NCBI GenBank assembly: GCA_963662175.1 | Contig: OY759221.1 | Location: 17,450,027 to 17,514,026 of the forward strand | Reading direction: 5' to 3' | From: Aradus depressus | Taxonomy: Eukaryota; Arthropoda; Insecta; Hemiptera; Aradidae | Length of the DNA: 64,000 nt | Shown: piece after piece, positions 10,558 through 20,934 of the stretch | Numbering within the stretch: the first letter of the stretch is position 1 | Layout: the number at the start of each line of letters is the position of its first letter | Translations under genes and position numbers: made by a program | Notes under the pieces: generated by a model | Told to the model about the DNA's origin: nothing | The model's input: only the letters and a program-made list of their open reading frames with translations | Databases searched by the model: none

Positions 10558-11229
10558 TATGCTGCTGCTCAACTTCACATACACGCTTCATTTACACTAC
10601 AACACCATCTCACACAAATTGAAAACTGGTGCAACACATGGAAAATAAAACTTAATACAGAAAAATCACAGCACATCACATTTACACTTCGACGAGAAAC
10701 ATGCCCCCCCGTTTTCATCTACGATAAGCCCCTCCCTCAAACTAATACTGTACGATACCTAGGACTGACATTGGATCGAAGACTGACATGGAATTCTCAC
10801 ATACGTCTCACACGAAACACGCTGAACCGTCGACTCAAAATACTCTACGGACTTTTAAATAGACGATCAAAATTAGACATGACACAAAAACGGAACTGAT
10901 ATACTTACTTACTTAGACCATTATGGACATGCGGATCACAGATCTACGGTTCAGCAAAAACATCAAACATCAAACGAATTCAGGCATTTCAGTCAAAAAC
11001 CCTCAGACTGATAACACAGTGCCCCCCATACATAAACAACAGAACACTTCATAACGATCTTATGATACACACAGTACCCGACACAATACAAACTACTTAC
11101 ATACGTTTTTTTAGAAAACTTTACACACATACAAACCCAGAAATACGTACTTTATCTTCACAACACTTACCACAAAACCCCCCACGAAGGTTGAAGAGGA
11201 GGTGGAACCGCGACTTACTGCCACCTTAA
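10558..11229 (+). pseudogene. Jockey ORF2 C-terminal fragment with one in-frame TGA
   Basis: A single frame runs LHIHASFTLQHHLTQIENWC, WKIKLNTEKSQH, FTLRRETCPPVFIYDKPL, YLGLTLDRRLTW, then TGA at 10897-10899. The same frame continues LLRPLWTCGSQIYGSAK, FQSKTLRLITQCPPY, RRLKRRWNRDLLPP and stops at 11227-11229. Apart from the one TGA the frame is intact, suggesting a younger insert than copy 1. RT palm and endonuclease are absent. Confidence 0.87.
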
Positions 11230-11576
11230 TTCCTATTCGTTCTTAATATTTTTATTTTTTTTTTACATTATTTTCCTTTACTTTTATCATCTCTCTTACC
11301 CATTCGATCAACGTTGTCCTTCAACTCCTTTTTCTTTTATTATTTTTTTTTTTTATTTATTTATTTATTTTTTTAATTTATTTATTTATTTATTTTTTAT
11401 TTTTTTTCTTCCCTTGTTCTTATAATTAATATAAATTTTCGTCCCGAGGACCTACCACTGGGTGGCCTTCCTCTCACATGCCATTCACGCCAGAATATCC
11501 ATACCTACCAACATAGATGCTGGTTGTTGCACCCTAGCAACAGTTGCTTCTTTATAAATAAAAAAAAAAAAAAAAA
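10558..11576 (+). mobile_element. Jockey-type retrotransposon, 5'-truncated (copy 2)
   Basis: RT C-terminal coding region 10558-11229, 3' UTR 11230-11558 (T-rich, then CGTCCCGAGGACCTACCACT, GATGCTGGTTGTTGC, AGCAACAGTTGC) and poly-A 11559-11576. Truncated at nearly the same RT position as copy 1. This is the best-preserved copy of the family here and serves as reference for copies 3-6. Confidence 0.88.
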
Positions 11577-11710
11577 TTATTTTAATTACCTTAAAATATT
11601 GAGTCGACCCGTGTGTTCTAGGATCTTGTCAAGACTGATCTCTACTATCGATATTAGTGGTCGTTTCGTATTTTATTTGGTTCTGTTTGGATTTGTTTTT
11701 TGTTTTTGGG

Positions 11711-12475
11711 TTATATTTTAAGTTTATTTATTATGTGTGCGTAGTGATTACCTATTTTAGCTATGTCGGTTTTAAAGTTTATTGAGTTATTGATATTTTT
11801 AGTGATGTAAATTGATTCTATTGCTTTTCTTAATGACGTTTTATTTTCTGTGTTAAGGATGGTTGTATTTTTGAAATTAAATTTATGTTGTGTTGTTATT
11901 CTTTGGTTGGCTAACGCGGTTTTATTAATATTTTTACTATTTTTGGTATTTGATCTGTGTTGTTCTATTCGTTTGTTTAAGTTTTGTCTAGTTTCGCCTA
12001 TGTATATTTTATAACAATATTATTACATCTTTTTTATCATTCTTTTTAATTTTATGTTTCATTTGGCTTAAATTGTTATTTATTTTGTTATTGTTATGTA
12101 GTCCAAATTTCATATCTTTTAGATCATAATTAGCAAACTTGTTTTTGATACTGTTTGTTAATTTAGGTATATAATTCAATCTGTAATATCTTTGTTTATT
12201 GATGTTATATTTAATTTTGTTGGGTTCTATTTTATGTTTGTTAGGAGTAGTTTTTAAGTTATCAGTCATGAACGTTTGTTTAATTTTTAAATTTTTGGTT
12301 ATCGTTTCTTGTTTTTTTATATTGTGGGGTTTTGATAACACTGTTTTTTGTATTGTTGTGGAAGGTTCTATTTTGTAACTCAGTGATTGATACCATAATT
12401 TGTTTATTATTTTTAGTGGAAAAAAGTTTTCTATTAAAATTGTGTATCCTCAACACATACAAAGAACTTTTTTTA
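11711..12475 (-). pseudogene. Penelope-like element: RT tail and GIY-YIG endonuclease remnant
   Basis: On the minus strand an AT-rich, Asn/Lys-rich protein reads YYRLNYIPKLTNSIKNKF then MKFGLHNNNKINNNL. After a small deletion/frameshift near 12010-12025 it reads CYKIYIGETRQNLNKRIEQH, ALANQRITTQHKFNF and ends at 11711. KIYIGETRQNLNKRIEQH is the signature of the GIY-YIG nuclease joined to Penelope-type reverse transcriptases, where it cuts the target. The CxxC before YIG has been damaged and the RT core is missing. A truncated SINE-B abuts its upstream end. Confidence 0.72.
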
Positions 12476-12491
12476 CTTTGTTTTACAATTG

Positions 12492-12557
12492 GGCCTTGGA
12501 TGTCGTAAATAACTAAATAACACAGTGACATGGCTAATATGCATCATACATAAGGCC
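12492..12557 (+). mobile_element. SINE-B, 5'-truncated tail
   Basis: It matches only the last 65 bases of SINE-B (TTGGATGTCGTAAAT, ATGGCTAATATGCATCATAC, ATAAGGCC) and ends in poly-A. It adjoins the Penelope-like remnant. Confidence 0.75.
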
Positions 12558-12639
12558 AAAAAAAACATAAAATAAAATAATTAACCAATAATAAAGGATA
12601 TTTTAAAATACGTTAAGTGTTACAATTTAAACATTACTT

Positions 12640-13165
12640 TGAAATATTTCATATTTAATATATATATAGAAATGCATTTTATTCTGTTTGGGGCGCTGTA
12701 ACTTAAGTCGTATTAGTCCTATCTCAAATCAAATGACACTTGACGATCGGAAATTAAAAAAAAAAAAATTTTGTAAGTACTGTTTTGATAGGACAAGTGA
12801 TTAAAGCAAACATTTAAAAAAAATTAGTTTCAAAACGACAACCGACCTGCAAAAAACGTGTGTGTCTGTGAAGGTGTGCATGTATGCATTTGGAACTTAG
12901 TGAGAGCTCTATCTCAAAAACGATTATATCTATGAACTTGAAATTTGGAATGAAGAAATCACATGTGCTAACTTAAATGTGATTAAATTTTGGCTGAAAT
13001 CAGACAAAAAATATTATCACTTTACTTGGGTTCATAAAAGTATATTTTACAACATATTTCATATATTCATGAGATAATATTTATTTATCAAAATAAATTT
13101 TTTGAGAAAATGGTTTGCGAGATACAGGCTGAAACATGCGGAAAACCGTCATATTATATCGTTTT
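12640..13165. repeat. Rep-D, two opposed parts
   Basis: Bases 12640-12765 match the minus-oriented end of Rep-D (AGAAATGCATTTTAT, GGGGCGCTGTAAC, CTATCTCAAATC). Bases 12836-13165 match it in plus orientation (GTGTGTCTGTGAAGGTG, CTATCTCAAAAACGATTATA, GGTTTGCGAGATAC, AAAACCGTCATA). An A-rich run lies between. Confidence 0.65.
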
Positions 13166-13169
13166 GAAA

Positions 13170-13462
13170 ATATATTTTTTTAAATTCGTATTTATATGTT
13201 CTCTGTTTTACATATTTCTTCTATTTATATAGATACTTTCTTTCTTCAAAATTAAGCTGTTAGTTTTATGTTTTTTCATGTTAATTTTTTATTTATCTAT
13301 ATTTATTATTGTCTAGTTTTTCTCTACTGAGGCATTAATTTATTTATTTATTTGTATGACATACTGATACTCTAATTCATACTTTTCTTTTTGACTCTGT
13401 ACGTATTTATTTTTTGCGAACCTCGGTCCCGGAATAATAAAGTTTCTTTTCATTTCATTTTC
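13170..13462 (+). repeat. LINE 3'-end-like sequence with TTTCA tail
   Basis: T-rich sequence related to 4440-4580, then GCGAACCTCGGTCCCGGAAT, AATAAAGTTT and a short TTTCATTTCATTTTCATTTC microsatellite. AATAAA plus a simple-repeat tail is typical of CR1/RTE-like 3' ends. No coding part is attached. Confidence 0.5.
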
Positions 13463-13674
13463 ATTTCATATGTTCTGGGAGCTGTCCTTTCTTCACCCCG
13501 ATCACTGCTCCCCTTTCATACTCCCCAGCTTGCAGACGGCTCATAGTGACCCAGTGTTCCACAGATGCAGCCAATGTCCCTTGGGTTCGCTAAATCACAA
13601 CATTATCTCTACTTTAATTGACTCTCCCAGTTTAGATTTATACAGGACACACCCCTTCTTTCATAGGGTGTCCT

Positions 13675-13678
<4 letters not shown>

Positions 13679-13720
<42 letters not shown>
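13679..13720. repeat. (CT)n microsatellite
   Basis: An uninterrupted CT dinucleotide tract of about 42 bases, likely length-polymorphic. Translated ORFs across it (poly Ser-Leu or Arg-Glu) are artefacts. Confidence 0.95.
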
Positions 13721-13722
<2 letters not shown>

Positions 13723-13968
13723 TGTTGAATATTTAATCCCACCCTACCCCATCCCATGCCTTGATCCTTTTTAATCCCTTTCATTGCCTGTTTACTTTTC
13801 TTTAAACAGCTGATAATCCTGACGACATTAGAGGGAAGTAATCCTTCATCCCTTTTACAAAACACATCGAAAAACCTCAAACTTATGTGCTTAGTCTGTG
13901 TTAGTAACTTTTTCACTGTTAAAAAAACCCTCATTTAATGAAATCCAATTTTCTGTTTTACTTTTCCA

Positions 13969-14275
13969 AACGAATCCAGTTTCAGTCAAAAACCCTCAGA
14001 CTGATAACACAGTGCACCCCATACATAAACAACAGAATACTTCATAACGATCTTATGATACACACAGTACTCGACACAATACAAACTACTTACATACGTT
14101 TTTTTAGAAAACTTTACACACATACAAACCCAGAAATACGTAGGTACTTTATCTTCACAACACTTACCACAAAACCCCCCACGAAGGTTGAAGAGAAGAT
14201 GGAACCGCGACTTACTGCCACGTTAAATCCTATTCGTTCTTAATATTTTTTATTATTTTTTTTTTTTACATTATG
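13969..14275 (+). mobile_element. Jockey copy 3, truncated at both ends
   Basis: It begins at FQSKTLRLITQC and reads INNRILHNDLMIHTVLD, IRFFRKLYTHTNPEIR with a small insertion after IR, then RRLKRRWNRDLLP-like sequence through a stop. The 3' UTR stops abruptly at 14275 (TTTTTACATTA), where copy 2 continues, so the tail was lost by a later event. Closest to copy 2. Confidence 0.82.
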
Positions 14276-14279
14276 GTCG

Positions 14280-14612
14280 TCCATACAAGGTCGTCCTTTT
14301 CGTCTTAGTTACAGAGCCTGCAGACACTTTCAGGACAAGCCCTCCAAGTAATAGTTCTAAAATTTATATTGCTATTGTGGAGACGAATTTGAGCTAGCAG
14401 TCGGAGTTTTTCGATACGTCTGAACGCAATGTAATTTTTTATTATATTAAAAATTTTATCAAGTGTATTTATTTATAATATATTATTTTATTTATAATAA
14501 TAATATTATTATTTTTGTACTCATATATTTACAATTATTAATTTATTCATTTCATTTTTCCTAATAGTATTATTAATAATAAATTTATGTCAGACTCAAA
14601 TAGTTAATATAT
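14280..14612. other. No recognisable gene
   Basis: A moderately GC-rich 120 bases (14280-14400) replaces the missing Jockey tail, followed by AT-rich DNA. No homology recognised. Confidence 0.4.
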
Positions 14613-14614
14613 AT

Positions 14615-14790
14615 TGGATTGTATACGATGCCAGATACTCGTAAAAGACCCCTAGGTGAATAAAAATTTAGAGTAGGCAAAAGTTAGGACTCTAGAAACA
14701 GATTCATGTCCATCAGAGTGACGAAAGAGCGTTCTGGTGTAGGCGATATGACCTTGTAGTTAAAGCCCGGGCATGAGTCATAATAACTAT
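14615..14790 (+). mobile_element. SINE-A, 5'-truncated
   Basis: It starts in the TACGATGCCAGATACTCG block, has a deletion in the AGTAGAGTCGGG block, and ends AAAGCCCGGGCATGAGTCATAA. No head and no AACCT tail. Confidence 0.75.
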
Positions 14791-14916
14791 CTATATTAGC
14801 CGTGTTTTTAAACAAAATACAGTGTTTAACTATTTATTACTGGGGGTTACCGTTAGCCTATGTATGTGTACAGAGTTAGTTGGCAAACTTTGCGTGGAGG
14901 AAGAACGGTGTGTGTG

Positions 14917-14931
14917 GGGGGGGGGGGGGGG
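14917..14931. repeat. Poly-G tract
   Basis: A short homopolymer of about 15 G following GTGTGTG. Bases 14791-15110 are otherwise unassigned. Confidence 0.85.
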
Positions 14932-15110
14932 CCGCTGGCTACGCCTAATTGCATGATTGTCGATCACGTAGCTCAACTTAGCTTGTTACAGTTTTGTAGT
15001 CTCCCTTAACTTTCCTCAAGCCCATCTGGTCCTCGATCAATAACCAGTTATTAGTTTTAGGAACAGGATTTTTTTTTTAAAACAAACAATAAATACAAAA
15101 ATATATGTGA

Positions 15111-15347
15111 TGTGCCCATAACAGGACTTTATACCAACCACTTTTGTACAGATTCTCTCTTTCCTCACCGTTTTTAAATTCATTTCATACTGACATTAGT
15201 GGGTATAAGAAAGTAATATGCTGAGAGTGATTGTACTATACCCAGTAACACCAGTATGAAAAAAATTTGAGATGGAGGAAGGGTAGGGAGAGTTACCTCT
15301 CTGTAGTACAAAAGTGGTTGGTATAAAAAAGCCCTTTTATGGCCACA
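15111..15347. repeat. Foldback repeat FB-G
   Basis: Left arm 15111-15210 (GACTTTATACCAACCACTTTTG ordered as shorter blocks, then TTTCATACTG) is the imperfect inverted complement of right arm 15237-15347 (CCAGTATGAA, GAGGAAGGGTAGGG, AAAGTGGTTGGTATAA). Related arms occur at 22725-22830, 29850-30085, 35655-35730 and 39925-40030. No protein; likely a MITE-like family. Confidence 0.7.
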
Positions 15348-15358
15348 TGAAATAAGAT

Positions 15359-16085
15359 TTTTTTTTTTTTTATTGGCCTAATTTATTTATTTATTTTTTA
15401 TTAGACGCATCGATTGCAGAGGCCATTAGCGCCAGCACAACTATTATTATAATAGATAGGGTGACATAATGTGGATAAGGCTATCTCTATTCCTCCGTGA
15501 ATGGCACCTTATAATTTTTTGGTGATACAGTCGAGTATATCGCAAGAATTGCAGCAGCTGTGATGTGTAGGCCGAGCTATCTTTCAGCACTGCTCGAGCA
15601 TCGTGAGGCAATCCATATCTTTCTCTGTACGGTTTGAGAGCTTTACAGGATTGTAGTATGTGGAAGACAATACAATTCTTTCTTGCATAGTGGACATCTC
15701 GGTGGGCGTCTCCGCAACAAAAAGTGGGCATGAGTCAGCCAAGTGTGTCCGATTCTTAGCCTCGTCAGGACCATTCTTTCCTTTCGGGAAAGAGATGTCA
15801 CATCAGGAGTGTCGACTCGACCTTAACCGACCTCAGAAACGTATTAGATTCCTCTCATTGCTTTTGCCATTTATGTTTGATGGCCAATTGATGATGATTG
15901 AGTGTCTGCAGAACGGACTGGTATGGCCTCTGTTAGCACGGCAGCTGTAGCTTCCTTGGTGGCTCGGTCCGCCAACTCGTTACCGCGGATTCCTACATGC
16001 CCTGGGATCCAGGCGAAGACTATTTCTTTTCCTATTGGCCTTATTACGATGCATATTAGAACATACAAAACTCAATCTCGAACGG
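15359..16085 (-). mobile_element. I/R1-like LINE 3' end with RNase H and poly-A
   Basis: The minus strand carries an RNase H fragment, the cysteine-rich C-terminus, a UTR with GCTAATGGCCTCTGC and GATGCGTCTAATAAAAA, and a poly-A seen as poly-T at 15359-15371. The UTR motif is related to that of the LINE ending near 30770 (GCTAATGACC, GATGCGACGTTAAATAAAAA), so both belong to one lineage. Confidence 0.75.
15447..16070 (-). pseudogene. RNase H plus C-terminal zinc-finger region of an I-type LINE
   Basis: From 16070 downwards: EIVFAWIPGHVGIRGNELAD and RATKEATAAV, the RNase H motif WIPGHxGxxGNxxAD. After several frame changes: CKALKPYRERYGLPHDAR, then LLQFLRYTRLYHQK near 15510. This is the usual C-terminal region of I-clade elements. 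Multiple stops and frameshifts make it inactive. Confidence 0.78.
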
Positions 16086-16186
16086 CATTCGTCCTGCACT
16101 CTTGCCACCATGGCCTCCGTTTTCTTAATTCATAATTATTATTTATTAAAAAACTCATATAATTGCGTCATATCTTCCGAAGGTAA

Positions 16187-16346
16187 GGGTCGGTAGCTCA
16201 GAGGCAGCGTGCTTGTTTACGGAGCTCAAGATCGCGGGTTCGTGATCCTGCCGAGACCCGTTAGGTATTTTTATGTAGGAGGTGAGAATGGGGCGTTAAG
16301 CTATGGTCCTGTACCTACATGACGGCAGGTACTCGCTAAAGAACAA
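16187..16346 (+). mobile_element. SINE-A-like, diverged and 3'-truncated
   Basis: Head GTAGCTCAGAGGCAGCGTGC with B box GCGGGTTCGTGATCC, then GGCGTTAAGC, TACATGACGGCAGGTACTCG. It differs from SINE-A throughout and resembles the head at 40040, so these two may form a separate subfamily. It stops at the Jockey copy 4 junction. Confidence 0.65.
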
Positions 16347-16810
16347 GAACAGAAGAAAAAATAAATAAATAAAAAGGAATTGAAAGACAAAGTAAAGGAA
16401 AATAATGTAAAAAAAATAAAAAATAAAATATTAGGAACGAATAGGATTTAAGGTGGCAGTAAGTCGCGGTTCCATCTTCACTTCAACCTTCGGGGTTTTT
16501 TTTTCGGTAAGTGTTGTATATAGCCCAAGATAAAGTACGTATTTCTGGGTTTGTATGTGTGTAAAGGTTTCTAAAAAAACGTATGTAAGTATGTCCATAA
16601 TGGTCTAAGTAAATAAGTGTAACAGTTCCGTTTTCGTGTCATGTCTAATTTTGATCGTCTATTTAGAAGTCCGTAGAGTATTTTGAGTCGACGGTTCAGA
16701 GTGTTTCGTGTGAGACATGTGTGAGGGTTCCAGTCTTCGATCTAATAGGCTTGTCGTAGATGAAAACGGGGGGGCATGTTTCTCTTCGAAGTGTAAATGT
16801 GTATGTAACA
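16342..16810 (-). mobile_element. Jockey copy 4, internally deleted
   Basis: Minus-strand relative of copy 2: GAAACATGCCCCCC-type block at 16770-16800, RT C-terminus with several deletions, and part of the 3' UTR at 16342-16440. It lacks the poly-A end. Multiple lesions make it one of the most decayed copies. Confidence 0.78.
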
Positions 16811-17474
16811 ACATAATTTAAAATGATTTAATAAATATAAGGTTTAACATTTAATATAAACGTTTATAAAGCTATACTTTTATGGGTTATTCCTCTTCCC
16901 CATCTGAGTCAAAACTCAGATCATCTAAATGTTGTGCAAAGTCGACGGTCAATCAGAATGTACTTCCCAGCACGAATTAATCAATTCATTTTCCACAATT
17001 TTTTTTTTTTTGCAATATTTTTGAGAACTGGTTGCCAAGGCCCCTTCTTAACCTTGTCCGATGAAAGCCTTCATGGCATTGAACTAACGATATGTGCTAA
17101 TCGGCTTGAGTAGAGAAACCTTAAAACCCACTTAGGTTTGATGCCTCAAAACCTATCCAAGAAGGGGGTACATAGTGTAAAGATTGCTATCAGAACAGCT
17201 GCCCTACTCTTTGTGTCCCTGCAAACCCCGTTAAGTCCTTCAGATGTACTCGATAGGGATTTTTTTTTTTTAATAGCCCTTTACACATTAGACTTAATAA
17301 AGCCCACACTTATAACAAAAAAAAACTGTTCAAAGTACTAAACTTTGTGCTTTTAATGTACAAAAAGATTTTAATCTCTGTTGATACTCTAATGGATAAG
17401 TTTCATGCCATTCTTCCAAGTATACAATGTTTCTTCTCTTAATTCTGTACATATTCCAGTTTTTATGAAAATAG
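16811..17474. other. No gene; Rep-C end fragment
   Basis: Only 16935-17000 is recognisable, as a minus Rep-C end (GTCGACGGTCAATCAGAATG, TACTTCCCAGCACGAATT). The rest is unassigned AT-rich DNA. Confidence 0.5.
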
Positions 17475-17479
17475 GATTA

Positions 17480-17812
17480 ATCCTATGGTATCTCGCAAAT
17501 CATGTTTGATATAATCTGTCTTTCAGTTTCTCTAAAATTTTTGATTAGATCATAAATATAAGTAAATATTAGATACCCGGAGTAAAGTGATCTCAATTAT
17601 CGTCTGATTTTTGCCAAATTCTAATCAAATTTAAAACAGCACAAGTGACATCTTCATATCAAATGTCAAGTTCAGAGCTACATTCGTTTTTAAGTTAGTG
17701 TACTAGGAAAAATTGTCAAAACATATTCAGGTGACCTTAAAACGTGTAAATTCGTTGCAAACTCGATCTCAGTTTTTCGCACTTACTTTCTTAGAGTGAA
17801 GATGTAAGAAAT
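17480..17812 (-). repeat. Rep-D partial copy, tandem with the next
   Basis: Minus orientation: GGTATCTCGCAAATCATG, GATTAGATCATAAATATAAG, CAAATGTCAAGTTCAGAGCT, CAGGTGACCTTAAAACGTG, ending CTTACTTTCTTAGAGTG. It is followed directly by a second, longer copy in the same orientation. Confidence 0.7.
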
Positions 17813-17814
17813 TA

Positions 17815-18440
17815 AAATATGATTTATAATGAGAATACATTTTAGAATTCGTTGCTACGAGTTTGAACTTTGAATTTAAACACTACTTAGAAATGCATTT
17901 TATATACTTTGAGGCTCTATAATGTTGTTTGTATAGATTTTATCTCAAATCTAAGGACATTTAGCCAGCTGGAAACTTAATAAGGAATATTTTTGGTGAA
18001 ATCCCATGTTCTAGTCTAAAAAACTGCATTTCAAAACTACATTTTAGGACGGTTTTCGGCACATAGCTCTCGAACCAAGCAGCCTTCGAAAAAAAGTATT
18101 TTACATAAACTGTGCCATTTTAGTATTCTCCACACTTTTAATTGAAGAGATTTTTGACTAGGTCATAAATATAAACGGTATATTGTAAAATGTACTTAGA
18201 CACTAAAGTCGTATTAATTGTCTTCCGATTTCGGTCAAAATTTAATGAGGCCTAAGTTAGCACATCTGAAATATTCATTTTAAATTTTATGTTCATAGCT
18301 AAAAATCGTTTCGGCGTTGGAGCACCACAGAGAATGCTGACAAAACGAGTCGAAACATGGTCAGGGGACCTTGGAACATGTAATTCCGTTTAAAACTCGA
18401 ATTACATTTAATAAAGATATATGAAAGTAAAAATTCGGTG
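17815..18440 (-). repeat. Rep-D, near full-length reference copy (about 625 bp)
   Basis: In plus-strand order: ATGAGAATACATTTTAGAAT, TCGTTGCTACGAG, AGAAATGCATTTTATATAC, TTTTATCTCAAATCTAAGG, AGGACGGTTTTCGGCACATA, TTTTTGACTAGGTCATAAAT, CCGATTTCGGTCAAAATTTA, TTTATGTTCATAGCT, CAGGGGACCTTGGAACATG, AAAACTCGAATTACATT. Read on the minus strand it shows the same order of landmarks as Rep-C, suggesting a distant common ancestor. Confidence 0.75.
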
Positions 18441-18461
18441 AATTAGTTATTATTATTATTA

Positions 18462-18690
18462 ACTTTTCGCTCTTTCTCCAAAAACAATCAACTGGGCTAG
18501 TAATCAAATCGACGAATTGGGGCTTCTGAATCCTCAAACTAAATTTTGTGTCGATACTTCCATTATACCGAGAGTTATTGTGTTCACAAATAGGATATAT
18601 ATTTTTTTTAAATTAGAATGTCGGAAAACAGGAAATTTCGGTGAAAACTAACATCAAATGTCTAACTGATTGTAATTTATAGAAAGTAAA
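18462..18690 (-). repeat. Rep-C, minus orientation
   Basis: GGGGCTTCTGAATCCTCA, TTTTGTGTCGATACTTCC, GAGTTATTGTGTTCACAAA, GTCGGAAAACAGGAAATTTC. The central block (GACGACACC region) is deleted. Confidence 0.7.
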
Positions 18691-18699
18691 GAAAAAACG

Positions 18700-19305
18700 T
18701 TTTTAAAAAAATATTGTCTATATCACAAATATATATCTATGGTCATAGGGAATAAGTTGTTGTCATAAAATGGCCTAAATGAGTTAAATGTACTGTGATC
18801 ATCTCCCAAACCATTTGCGCACTGGGATGAAGTTGGGAGCTCAGGACTCTAATACTTTCGGAATTGGGTTTCTTGGTATGTCGTAAAATTGTGTATGTTC
18901 TCGGTCAAATCAACTTAATCTACTTTTTTGAGGAATCATTCACGGGATAACTGCATTTAACCATATTCACTACGGCAGACTATTCCAAGTGAAGAGGGTG
19001 TTTTTGGTTAAATCAACTTGCTCAACTTTAGAGAGGCATCATTCACGAGTATTTCAAAAAGTATGGTCAATAATTAGGTAAGTGATGGGGAATGATTAGG
19101 AAACTAAGGGAAAATACAAGAAAATATTAACAATATTAATCCTCATTCACTCCTATAGATTTAGAAGATATATGATTAACAGTGATGCAAACATAATTTA
19201 TTTATTCCCAAAACTGGATTTACATGATTAATTCAAAAGTAAAAAAGTGCTGCCCTGAAAAGTTACGGATTTAGACTTACCAATTTATTTCCTGTGACCA
19301 CAGAT
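18700..19305. other. No recognisable gene
   Basis: AT-rich. An approximate internal duplication is visible: GGTCAAATCAACTTAATC with GAGGAATCATTCACGGG (about 18905-18957) and GGTTAAATCAACTTGCTC with GAGGCATCATTCACGAG (about 19006-19055). Confidence 0.4.
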
Positions 19306-19310
19306 TTAAT

Positions 19311-19440
19311 ATGGGAGTACTTTCGGTATTGTTACCATATTATATATATTTGTTAAATAGACAATATTTTTAAAAAACTTACTTTTTTTCTTCACTTTTT
19401 ATTAAGTGTTTTATAATACCTCTGCAAAAAATTTTATGTA
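19311..19440. repeat. FB-E, collapsed copy
   Basis: ATGGGAGTACTTTCGGTATT then GTTACCAT, followed directly by TTAAATAGACAATATTTTTA and the TTATTAAGTGTTTTATAAT outer part. The arms are present in both orientations but the loop is lost. Confidence 0.6.
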
Positions 19441-19444
19441 ATGT

Positions 19445-20140
19445 ATAACTTCCGATATGCCTCGGGAATGAAAAAAATATACTCGTAGATACATAACAAA
19501 TATACAATTAGTGTATGACAGAAGGCAAAGATAAGGCCAGTTGTTTAAGCCCCTTTGACACAGAACGTCGCTGTTCTAACTACCAAGAATGCAAATGGAA
19601 GGGATGTTTGTGGAGGAGTTGGCGAAGATAGATGCCGGAGGACGGACGATACATTAACGGCAGATGTTGTGTCCATGGTCCATGCATCATTCCTAACCCC
19701 ATCCTGTCTGCATATGGCTAAATCAGCAACCCTAGCCTTTAGCCATAACATCTCCAGTCTAACCCACATGGACAATAACTCTAAACTAAGTTCCGTACAA
19801 GACAATAATTTATAAGTTTGACTTTGGTCTCTCGTTTAATTCTGTTTCCGATAAAGTTTGGATTAAAGTTTAGCTGAATTTGTTGGAATTCAAAGGATTC
19901 GTAAGTGTGTATGTCCACTGGAGGGCTCCACGTTTCCGCTAATATTCAATAGTTGACTTACACAGGGACTCCTAAAGCTCATAAAATCAATAAATCGGCA
20001 GTTGTGCATCCGATGAAGAAGCCTAGAAAAAAAATATTACTGTTACATACCTTAATACACTAGTTTATTTTTTTTACTTTCCTAAGCACAGGGAAAGTTA
20101 TGTAATCAGTCAAAAATTATATATTGAGTTTTAACATAAT
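19445..20140. other. Unassigned region with short Rep-C pieces
   Basis: An open frame on each strand at 19545-19815 has no recognisable domain and the two are antisense to each other. Rep-C fragments lie at 19920-20010 (minus; AATATTCAATAGTTGACTTA) and 20085-20140 (plus; GGGAAAGTTATGTAATCAGT). No gene called. Confidence 0.4.
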
Positions 20141-20142
20141 TT

Positions 20143-20310
20143 TATAAAGCTGCAGAGAAAAATTTAATCAACTTGAAATCCTGCCTTTGCCATCGCTGTT
20201 TATATTTGAAACATTAATGGTTATTAGGAAAAATAGAAATATTTTCTTTCTCAACAATACTAATCTTGAATACGATACCAGGAAGAAAGAAGACTTGAGA
20301 ATAACACCCC
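20143..20310 (+). pseudogene. CR1/Jockey-like LINE C-terminal fragment
   Basis: Nucleotide relative of 4605-4760: GCTGCAGAGAAAAATTTAAT, AAATCCTGCCTTTGCC, TTTATATTTGAAACATTAAT, ACGATACCAGGAAGAAAG. Frame is broken. The coding similarity (ILPLP.LFIFET) persists in short pieces. Confidence 0.65.
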
Positions 20311-20629
20311 CACCTCTAGTCTGCTCATTATTTTTTTGGTAAATGTCGTTTCGTTGGAGCGAAGAGACAACGTTGAAATTTGTTGCAACATGAGTGTCTG
20401 CGGAACGTAAACATTCTGAAATGGTTGATTTTCCAAGTCGAAAGAGATGTGTGAGTGTCCTTAAACTACATCTAGTAGCAAGAAAGTAGAGAACGGCGGT
20501 CTGTAACTTTGTTTTTACGGGAATTGCACTTTTTAATTGGGTATCCTTGCGTCAAGGTTTTTTACCTCACTTTCTACACAGTAGGCTAGTTCGCTAGATC
20601 TGAGCTTCCATCGCCCTCAATGACGTATG

Positions 20630-20700
20630 TTTAGTTATTGTGACTCATGCCCGGGCTTTAACTTCGATGGCATTTTGCCTACTAGCAGAGCGCTCTTTCT
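20630..20700 (-). mobile_element. SINE-A 3' fragment
   Basis: GTGACTCATGCCCGGGCTTT, then GCCTACTAGCAGAGCGCTC. Only the last 70 bases of the body remain. Bases 20311-20630 are unassigned. Confidence 0.7.
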
Positions 20701-20934
20701 TCTTCTTGTCATTTCTCTCTCGTCCATTATGGGTGAGGCGTGTGAGGGTTCCATGTTACCCTTTTGTTCAGTATATGTCCTAAATATCTCACTCAGTTAG
20801 CTTGTGGAAGGAGCTTTTTAAATATAAAAGAAACATTAAGACAGTTATTTTCACCTTATAGTTGTACATATAAAAAAATTTAAAAAATAATAATTTTTTA
20901 ATATTTTGAAGCTTCTTGATTTGCATTCTTCAAA

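Noticed and set aside
13638..13934. Arg-Glu repeat protein and poly Ser-Leu protein on opposite strands
   Set aside because: Both are translations of the (CT)n microsatellite.
15902..16135. Plus-strand 77-codon ORF
   Set aside because: Antisense of the RNase H domain on the minus strand (WIPGHVGIRGNELAD).
19545..19815. Mirror-image ORFs of 86 codons on both strands
   Set aside because: No domain on either strand and no way to choose between them; reported as unassigned sequence.
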